From: an uncultured Chlorobiaceae bacterium
GTDB lineage: Bacteria; Bacteroidota; Chlorobiia; Chlorobiales; Chlorobiaceae
Assembly (NCBI GenBank): GCA_903917955.1
Contig: CAIXCO010000243.1
Span: 1 to 7,274 of the forward strand
Direction of reading: 5' to 3'
DNA: 7,274 nucleotides
Of the stretch, positions 1-5,185 are shown piece by piece (the first letter of the stretch is position 1; the number at the start of each line of letters is the position of its first letter). Below the pieces are notes generated by a model. That model was not told the origin of the DNA and did no database searches. It worked only from the letters and a program-made list of their open reading frames with translations. The position numbers and the translations under genes were made by a program.

Positions 1-450
1 ATTATCGACGGCATCAAATACGAACCGATCAAAGGGCAATACTACGAAATGCGCCTCTTCGAAGTCGAAGAGATTGAAGAATACCTCAGCCGCCTCTATA
101 CCATCCAAAGTACCGACAACCGCACCCCGTTCAACTACATTGCCTGCGATTCCGGCCCGGAAGAAGAGGTAGCAAAACTCCTCGATGCCGATGAGCGGGT
201 AAAATTTTTCTGCAAGCTCCCACGTTGGTTCAAAGTAGCAACCCCACTCGGCGACTACAACCCCGACTGGGCCGTCGTTGTCGATGACACCCAAAAACTC
301 TACCTCGTCCGCGAAACCAAAAGCACCCTCGACCGCGACAAACGCCGCTCAACCGAAAACAAAAAAGTCGATTGCGGCAAAGCCCACTTCAAAGCGCTGG
401 GTGTAAACTTCAAGGATGCTACTACGATTTATGAGGTGCTGAATCCCTGA
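1..450 (+). CDS. Type III restriction enzyme Res subunit, C-terminal nuclease end (5'-partial)
   Basis: The frame is open from base 1 and ends at TGA 448-450, so this is the last 149 codons of a gene that starts outside the window; the ATG at 49 is internal. Seen: a PD-(D/E)XK-type nuclease core, with PDW encoded at 262-270 (preceded by GDYN) and the ETK triplet about 16 residues later, after a hydrophobic strand (KLYLVR). The segment before it (RWFKVATPLGDYNPDW) and the closing KAHFKALGV stretch match the end of Res subunits of type III restriction-modification systems. In that family the missing N-terminal part is an ATP-dependent helicase-like translocase, and Res works in complex with a Mod methyltransferase. 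A mod gene would be expected upstream, outside the window. Codon use is GC-rich (35 of 60 bases at 301-360), unlike the next gene. The family call is by motif recognition; a related DEAD/DEAH helicase-nuclease is the main alternative. Confidence 0.8.
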   Translation: MIDGIKYEPIKGQYYEMRLFEVEEIEEYLSRLYTIQSTDNRTPFNYIACDSGPEEEVAKLLDADERVKFFCKLPRWFKVATPLGDYNPDWAVVVDDTQKLYLVRETKSTLDRDKRRSTENKKVDCGKAHFKALGVNFKDATTIYEVLNP

Positions 451-540
451 ACCACACACTCTATTTAAAGCATAATTCAAAAATTCGCTTTTATGCGGAT
501 TTATTTACTTATTGTCAGTCTGCAAAATGCAAAAAATATT

Positions 541-1110
541 ATGAATAAATTGTCGTACGAAGAATATGCTATCATTGTAGAGCAGGCTCCAATCATGATT
601 TGGAGGTCTAACCTTACAATGGGATGTGATTATTTTAATGATATATGGTTAGATTTTACAGGTAAAACATTAGCTCAGGAAATTGGTAATGGATGGGTAG
701 AAGGAGTTCATAAGGATGATTTCCAATATTGCGTTGATATATATACAGAAAATTTCAAACAAGAAGCAATATTTGAAATGGAGTATAGATTAAAACGATA
801 CGATGGAGTATTTAGATGGATTCTTGATAGAGGTGTTCCATTTTATCAAAAAAACACATTCAAGGGCTTTATTGGAAGCTGTATTGATATTACATTAAAA
901 AAGGAAGCAGAAGAGACATTGCAGAAAGTACATCTCAATGAAATTGAACAACTTCGTGGAGTTCTACCTATTTGCTCCTATTGTAAAAAAATAAGAAATG
1001 ATAAAAATTATTGGGAGCAACTGGAAACGTATATAACCAGTCACTCCCTTGCGCTATTCTCTCATGGGATTTGTCCTGACTGCCTTGCAACAGTGCAAGC
1101 GGAATTATAA
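541..1110 (+). CDS. PAS-domain protein with C-terminal four-cysteine (CxxC...CxxC) module
   Basis: A 189-residue product if started at ATG 541; an in-frame ATG at 493 would add 16 residues. Neither start has a clear ribosome binding site. I prefer 541 because the PAS fold begins soon after it. Residues about 10-125 form a PAS domain of the PAS_3 type: YFNDIWLDFTG (31-41), GNGWVEGVHKDD (49-60), a YRLKRYDGVFRWI strand pair and a closing GFIGSCIDIT. A short helix rich in Glu and Lys (about 117-138) links it to residues 141-181. This tail has GVLPICSYCKKIR, then YWEQLE, then FSHGICPDC, with Cys145, 148, 178 and 181 spaced like a zinc-binding knuckle. The same tail ends many PAS, GAF and receiver proteins of anaerobic bacteria, but its function is unknown to me. 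There is no kinase, GGDEF or DNA-binding domain and no membrane segment, so a cytoplasmic sensor or partner protein is inferred. The gene is strongly AT-rich: about 30% GC over three hand-counted lines. Confidence 0.75.
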   Translation: MNKLSYEEYAIIVEQAPIMIWRSNLTMGCDYFNDIWLDFTGKTLAQEIGNGWVEGVHKDDFQYCVDIYTENFKQEAIFEMEYRLKRYDGVFRWILDRGVPFYQKNTFKGFIGSCIDITLKKEAEETLQKVHLNEIEQLRGVLPICSYCKKIRNDKNYWEQLETYITSHSLALFSHGICPDCLATVQAEL

Positions 1111-1142
1111 AATACTTTCCAAAGGTAGAAAAAAAGTGGATA

Positions 1143-1173
1143 TTGTGGAACTTTACGAGAACTTCGGTATAAT
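1143..1173 (+). promoter_or_regulatory. Candidate promoter of the SUMF1-like gene
   Basis: A perfect -10 hexamer TATAAT lies at 1168-1173, about 30 bases upstream of the preferred ATG at 1204. The best -35 match is poor (TTGTGG, 1143-1148, 19-base spacer), so only the -10 is convincing. If used, transcription would start near 1180, giving a leader of about 24 bases containing GAGAGGG (1188-1194), 9 bases before the ATG. This would make the SUMF1-like gene a separate transcription unit from the AT-rich PAS gene. Confidence 0.4.
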
Positions 1174-1203
1174 TTTTTTTTGATTGTGAGAGGGCAGGTG
1201 ACA

Positions 1204-2052
1204 ATGGATAATGGACAATTGCTTGAAAAATTTGTTCTGATACGCGGCGGCGAGTGTTCGATGGGCAGTTTGGAAGCTGAAGCTGGCCGTGATGATTACC
1301 GGTTATTTGGTGTCAAAGCCAATGAAAACCGGCATCAGGTGAGCGTGAGTGACTTTTTTATGGGTAAATATGCCGTCACCGTTGCCGATTTCAGGAAGTT
1401 CGTGGAAGCTACAGGGTACAGAAGTGATGCTGAAAAAGGGGGGTTCAGCGTCATTTTCATTGACGGGAACGTTGAAGACCGGCCAGGAGTCAACTGGCGT
1501 CATGGAGTAACAGGCACTGAGCGCCCTGAGGAGGAGGGGAATCATCCGGTTGTGCATGTGAGCTGGAATGATGCGGTAGCCTATTGTGAGTGGATGAGTG
1601 GAAAATCGGAAATGCGGTTTCGCTTGCCGACTGAAGCGGAGTGGGAGTATGCCTGCCGCGCAGGAACCACAACAGCATTTAACACAGGTGCAAACCTGAC
1701 GACCGCAGAGGCAAACTATAACGGAAACCACCCCTGGAACAACAACGAAAAAGGGATTTGCCGGGATAATACGGTTGCTGTTGAGAGTTTTGCGCCCAAT
1801 GGCTGGGGGCTCTACAACATGCATGGTAACGTCTGGGAGTGGTGCAGTGACTGGCTTGGGGGGAGCTATTATGACGAATGCAAGGAGAAGGGGAGAGTTG
1901 CCAACCCTGCGGGACCAGCAACCGGTACCTTTCGCGTGATTCGTGGCGGAAGCTGGAGCTTCAATGCCGGGCGCTGTCGGTCGGCTTATCGCGGCCACAG
2001 CGTCCCCGGCCTTCGATATTGCAGCGTCGGTTTTCGGATGGTGCTTGCCTGA
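1204..2052 (+). CDS. Formylglycine-generating-enzyme-like (SUMF1/FGE-sulfatase family) protein
   Basis: A 282-residue product. I chose ATG 1204 because GAGAGGG sits 9 bases upstream; GTG 1198 and TTG 1180 are in-frame alternatives. The whole protein is one FGE-sulfatase domain with a C-type-lectin-like fold: FVLIRGGECSMGS (10-22), HPVVHVSWNDAVAYCEW (114-130), RLPTEAEWEYACRAG (140-154), GLYNMHGNVWEWCSDW (202-217), RGGSW (247-251), CRSAYR (258-263) and VGFRMVLA at the end. No signal peptide is visible, so it is probably cytoplasmic. In true aerobic FGE two active-site cysteines follow RGGS as CxxxxC. Here only the second remains (Cys258), and Phe253 takes the first position, so sulfatase activation is unlikely. 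No sulfatase gene is nearby. Related proteins act as ligand-binding scaffolds or as other metal-dependent oxidases. The 3' end looks like a DGR variable region, described separately. It converges with the minus-strand membrane gene, with 39 bases between the two stop codons. Confidence 0.85.
   Translation: MDNGQLLEKFVLIRGGECSMGSLEAEAGRDDYRLFGVKANENRHQVSVSDFFMGKYAVTVADFRKFVEATGYRSDAEKGGFSVIFIDGNVEDRPGVNWRHGVTGTERPEEEGNHPVVHVSWNDAVAYCEWMSGKSEMRFRLPTEAEWEYACRAGTTTAFNTGANLTTAEANYNGNHPWNNNEKGICRDNTVAVESFAPNGWGLYNMHGNVWEWCSDWLGGSYYDECKEKGRVANPAGPATGTFRVIRGGSWSFNAGRCRSAYRGHSVPGLRYCSVGFRMVLA
1951..2040 (+). other. Candidate DGR variable region at the 3' end of the SUMF1-like gene
   Basis: Between RGGSW and the final GFRM, the codons at positions that vary in this family read agc ttc aat, cgc, tat, ggc cac agc gtc, ggc ctt, and tat tgc agc gtc. 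All end in C or T. Residues 252-275 contain no Lys, Glu, Gln, Met or Trp, the residues that need a purine-ending codon. The intervening fixed codons (tgt cgg tcg gct, ccc, cga) match the conserved CRSA, P and R of the family. This is the expected outcome when AAC/AAT codons of a template repeat become NNC/NNT through adenine mutagenesis. The 3' flank, ggttttcggatggtgcttgcc, would be the fixed end. Several of these residues (Phe, Tyr, His, Cys, Asn) always end in a pyrimidine, so the codon test is only partly informative. No template repeat or reverse transcriptase is in the window. Confidence 0.4.
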
Positions 2053-2091
2053 AATACGCAGGTTTTTTTCATTGGGCCACCTGGTTCTTTT

Positions 2092-3327
2092 TCATCCTTG
2101 CTGTTCGGGTAATTTGAAACCGACAAACGTTGCACTGCTTATGCCCATGAGCGCCAGTAATTGTGGGTCAAATTCAGGCATGGTCAAGGTGTCGATTACC
2201 CGTCCAGTAAAAATAAATATCAAGACAATTGTCCAGACTAAAATTTGAAAACGATGCAAGCTCACTCCCTTGTCATCATTGAGAATATCGTTGAGAAAAT
2301 TTCCAGTTGCAGGCTCAAGTGTCAATTTTTTATTAAGTCGTTCGATTTCCTTTTCAGCGTTTTCGATCGCCTTCTTTTTTGCTGCAAGTTCAGCTTGCTT
2401 GGCTGCCCGAATTGTTTTTTGCTCTTCAAGATTTATGGGAGTGGGGGTGGCGTTGATTGCCTCTGTAAGGCAAATGATTTCTGTATTCAGCTTTTCAACT
2501 TCGACAGCGCAACTTTTTTTGGTCTCATACTGTACTGTGCGCATATTTTTTTTTTCGGATTGTTTGCTGGAGTCGATTGCCGCAGATCCTAAACCGGTTA
2601 AGGCACTGATGCCCATCAGACCAATGACTCCAGGGGTAAGGCTGGAAATATCACTGGTTACCATCCAGATGAAAACATAGGCCATAATGACAACAAATGT
2701 CCAGAGTGCCATTTGGGTACGGGCAAGACTGTACATCTTTCGTTGCGAACTATCCTTTATGGTTCCTGTGTCGCGGAGAAGATCGCTTTTTACAGCAAGC
2801 ACCAGAAATAAGAGGAGAAAGGCCAAACCTGCTCCTAAAAAGGGGGTCACCCAGGATTCATTTACACGGACAAGTGTCACTGCTGTTGCGGCCGTTGGTA
2901 TTGGGAGTTCGTTCTCAATTCCTACGGTCACCACTACAGAACGATGGCAGAAATTGTTTTTGGGATTATTTGGGTCTCCTTTTCGGCCAAGAAGAGTTGT
3001 CCATGCGGCTTTGTTCTCTTCATCGCGTCGAAGATCAAATGAGAGTGTATCGTTATTTATTAATCCAGGCATATTTCCTTTAAACGGGAATGCTACACCA
3101 TCAATATAGAGTATCACTTTAGATAGGTCTGAGCGAGCTTGTATCATCAAGTCGGGCAGATTTTTTATTTTAATTTTGATGGTTTGGCGGAGCGCAAGTG
3201 TACCGGTAACATTTTCAACTGAGGGGACATTTATTTTCCCCCCCGCCGAAAAGGCATTTGGCAGTTGCAGGAGCGATAGTACCAGTACAACAAAAAACGA
3301 CAAAAGAGATTTGTGCAATTTTTGCAT
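2092..3327 (-). CDS. Membrane protein of unknown function: signal peptide, duplicated membrane module, coiled coil
   Basis: A 411-residue product. ATG at 3327-3325 is supported by AGGGAG (plus-strand positions 3333-3338), 5 bases upstream. Residues 1-28 are a signal peptide (Lys-rich start, FFVVLVLSLL core, cleavage near NAFSA). Residues 29-158 form an exported beta-rich domain with no family I recognise. Membrane segments are predicted at about 159-179, 206-223, 232-250, 361-376 and 388-405. A Lys/Glu/Ala-rich coiled coil spans about 272-336. Residues 203-247 and 359-403 are two copies of one module: RTQMALWT and LMGISALTGLG against RFQILVWT and LMGISSATFVG, with the same 34-residue spacing. 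By the positive-inside rule the coiled coil is cytoplasmic and the 29-158 domain is outside. I have seen this duplicated module in proteins labelled hypothetical but know no function. The gene sits where ilvN might be expected, though a 129-base gap and an inverted repeat separate it from ilvB. A run of ten A interrupts codons 258-261. Confidence 0.75.
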   Translation of the reverse strand: MQKLHKSLLSFFVVLVLSLLQLPNAFSAGGKINVPSVENVTGTLALRQTIKIKIKNLPDLMIQARSDLSKVILYIDGVAFPFKGNMPGLINNDTLSFDLRRDEENKAAWTTLLGRKGDPNNPKNNFCHRSVVVTVGIENELPIPTAATAVTLVRVNESWVTPFLGAGLAFLLLFLVLAVKSDLLRDTGTIKDSSQRKMYSLARTQMALWTFVVIMAYVFIWMVTSDISSLTPGVIGLMGISALTGLGSAAIDSSKQSEKKNMRTVQYETKKSCAVEVEKLNTEIICLTEAINATPTPINLEEQKTIRAAKQAELAAKKKAIENAEKEIERLNKKLTLEPATGNFLNDILNDDKGVSLHRFQILVWTIVLIFIFTGRVIDTLTMPEFDPQLLALMGISSATFVGFKLPEQQG

Positions 3328-3397
3328 AACGACTCCCTGAAGGGTTTTAGTTTACGGAATCAAGAGAGGGTTGATGGTGATAATCATTCTGCCTCAA

Positions 3398-3439
3398 GCC
3401 GTCAGGGATCACGCATATAGTTGTGGTAGCCCTGACGGC
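3398..3439 (-). repeat. 10-bp perfect inverted repeat after ilvB
   Basis: GCCGTCAGGG (3398-3407) and CCCTGACGGC (3430-3439) are perfect inverted copies around a 22-base loop, 17 bases past the ilvB stop codon. The loop could extend the stem imperfectly (ATCAC against GTGGT, with a two-base bulge). No T-run follows on either strand, so it is not a standard intrinsic terminator. It may stabilise the 3' end of the ilvDB message, act as a factor-dependent terminator, or be a dispersed intergenic repeat. Confidence 0.55.
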
Positions 3440-3456
3440 ATGTTGCAGAGTTTGGT

Positions 3457-5178
3457 TCAGACCATGGTTTTGGGGTTTAACCGTTCAAGGAGCATGTCTG
3501 AAATTGAGCCTCCCGCAGGTACCATGGGGAAGACCATATCTTTTTTGACCACCCTGAAATCAACAAGAACTGGCCCTTCATTCCAGGCGAGGGCCTCGGT
3601 GATGGCATTTTTGGCACTTTCGGGGTTGTCGGCCATGAGGGCCTTGCAGCCGAAGGCTTCGGCTACTTTAACAAAGTCGGGGTTGCTGTCGCCAAGGTCG
3701 GTAAAGGAGTATTTTTCTTTGTGGAAGAGTTCCTGCCACTGGCGCACCATGCCGAGAAAGCTGTTGTTGATCAAAAAGATCTTGATGGGAATTTTTCCAT
3801 ACACGGCGGTAACAAGCTCCTGAATATTCATCATGAGTCCTCCGTCTCCGCAGAAGAGAATAACTGGCTTGTCGGTGATGCCGAAGGCTGCGCCGATGGC
3901 TGCGGGGAGGCCGTAACCCATGGTGCCGAGTCCGCCGCTGGTGATGATGGAGCGGGGATTGATGAAGGTGTAGAACTGCGATGTCCACATCTGGTGCTGC
4001 CCGACATCGGTGACTACAACGGCGTTGCCCTGGGTCTGTTTTGAAACTTCGTCAATCACAAATTCGGTTCTGAGCTTGTCGTCATTGGTTTCGTAGGTCA
4101 GCGGGCACTTCTGGCGCCACTCCTCAATCTGGGCAAGCCATGGTGTGCGATCTTCAGCGGTGCCAGTCGTCTCTTCGATGAGTGAGGTGAGGAAGTGTTT
4201 TGCATCGCCCACAATCGGCAGATCAACCTTGATGTTTTTGTCGACGTTGGTGGGGTCAATGTCGTTATGGATTTTGTATGCCTGTGTCGCAAAGGTTGCC
4301 GTTTTTCCGGTAACCCGGTCGTCGAAGCGTGCACCGACGGCGATGAGGAGGTCACAGGCGTTGACGGCCTGGTTTGCCCAGTAGGTGCCGTGCATACCGA
4401 GCATTCCCATGCTGAGCGGATGGTTGCCCGCAAAGGCGCCAAGTCCCTGAAGGGTCATGGTGACCGGTATGTTCTGCTTTATGGCGAAGGCGCGGAGCTC
4501 TTCGGATGCCTCTGCACTGATGACCCCGCCTCCGATGTAGAGGAGGGGGCGTTTTGCTTCTGCAATTTTATGCGCGGCCTTTTGTACCTGGTTGATGTGA
4601 CATTTGAGGGTTGGTTTGAATCCCCGGATTTCAACCATTTCGGGCCACTGAAAGAGGCAGGAGGCGTTGAGAATATCTTTGGGCATGTCCACAAGTACCG
4701 GTCCGGGTCGACCGTTTGTTGCAAGGAAAAATGCCTTGCGGATGGTTGTGGCAAGCTCCTTGACATCCTTGACCAGAAAGTTATGCTTGGTTATGGGCCG
4801 GGTGATTCCGACAATGTCGGCCTCCTGAAAGGCGTCGTTGCCAATCAGTGAGCTGGGCACCTGTCCGGTAAAGACAACCATTGGAGAGGAGTCCATGTAG
4901 GCGTTGGCAATGCCGGTGACGGTGTTGGTTGCTCCGGGGCCGGAGGTGACCAGTACAACGCCGGGTTTTCCTGTGGCGCGGGCGTACCCTTCGGCCATGT
5001 GGGTTGCGCCCTGTTCGTGACGGACAAGGATGTGCTGAATGTCTTCGACGTCGTAGAGTGTTTCGTAGACTTTCAGCAGCGATCCGCCGGGATAGCCGAA
5101 AATATATTCAACGTTTTCACGCCGCAGACATTCAAAAAATATCTCTGAGCCATTGAGTGTTTGACCTGATGCATGCAT
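3457..5178 (-). CDS. ilvB: Acetolactate synthase, large (catalytic) subunit
   Basis: A thiamine-diphosphate enzyme that joins two pyruvates into 2-acetolactate (valine, leucine), or pyruvate and 2-ketobutyrate into acetohydroxybutyrate (isoleucine). I prefer ATG 5178 (573 residues, 7 bases after the ilvD stop). A TTG at 5199 would add 7 residues and overlap ilvD by 14 bases. Neither has a visible ribosome binding site, which suggests translational coupling. Numbered from the TTG: catalytic Glu62 in RHEQGATHMAEGYAR, TSGPGATN (85-92), GQVPSSLIG (112-120), the middle-domain RFDDRVTG (291-298), QHQMW (401-405), and the cofactor motif GDG (451-453) ending in NN (478-479). Trp488 in MVRQWQELF, the usual herbicide-contact residue, is retained. 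Length is normal for the full three-domain enzyme and no key residue is missing. The regulatory small subunit usually encoded next is not here. A biosynthetic rather than catabolic enzyme is inferred from linkage to ilvD. Confidence 0.97.
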   Translation of the reverse strand: MHASGQTLNGSEIFFECLRRENVEYIFGYPGGSLLKVYETLYDVEDIQHILVRHEQGATHMAEGYARATGKPGVVLVTSGPGATNTVTGIANAYMDSSPMVVFTGQVPSSLIGNDAFQEADIVGITRPITKHNFLVKDVKELATTIRKAFFLATNGRPGPVLVDMPKDILNASCLFQWPEMVEIRGFKPTLKCHINQVQKAAHKIAEAKRPLLYIGGGVISAEASEELRAFAIKQNIPVTMTLQGLGAFAGNHPLSMGMLGMHGTYWANQAVNACDLLIAVGARFDDRVTGKTATFATQAYKIHNDIDPTNVDKNIKVDLPIVGDAKHFLTSLIEETTGTAEDRTPWLAQIEEWRQKCPLTYETNDDKLRTEFVIDEVSKQTQGNAVVVTDVGQHQMWTSQFYTFINPRSIITSGGLGTMGYGLPAAIGAAFGITDKPVILFCGDGGLMMNIQELVTAVYGKIPIKIFLINNSFLGMVRQWQELFHKEKYSFTDLGDSNPDFVKVAEAFGCKALMADNPESAKNAITEALAWNEGPVLVDFRVVKKDMVFPMVPAGGSISDMLLERLNPKTMV

Positions 5179-5185
5179 AACTATA

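Noticed and set aside
467..496. Short inverted repeats (AAAGC/GCTTT, GCATAA/TTATGC) after the restriction gene
   Set aside because: The stems are 5-6 bp, AT-rich, mutually exclusive and without a T-run; too weak to call a terminator.
968..1204. 78-codon minus-strand frame across the PAS/SUMF1 gap
   Set aside because: It overlaps the conserved four-cysteine end of the PAS gene on the opposite strand, and no family is recognisable.
1303..1998. 231-codon open frame on the minus strand
   Set aside because: It lies entirely antisense to the SUMF1-like gene, whose motifs are unmistakable; its translation is low-complexity with no recognisable domain.
2059..2092. CAGGT...ACCTG stem then five T between the convergent stop codons, as a terminator or as the hairpin found after DGR variable regions
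   Set aside because: It has only 5 bp with a 15-base loop. It is neither a convincing terminator nor like the compact GC-rich hairpin of described DGRs.
2270..3109. Overlapping plus-strand frames of 115-140 codons
   Set aside because: They are antisense to the 411-residue membrane protein, which has a signal peptide, a ribosome binding site and an internal repeat supporting it.
4195..4851. 218-codon open frame on the plus strand
   Set aside because: It is antisense to ilvB, which is intact; the translation resembles no family and simply reflects codon bias of the real gene.
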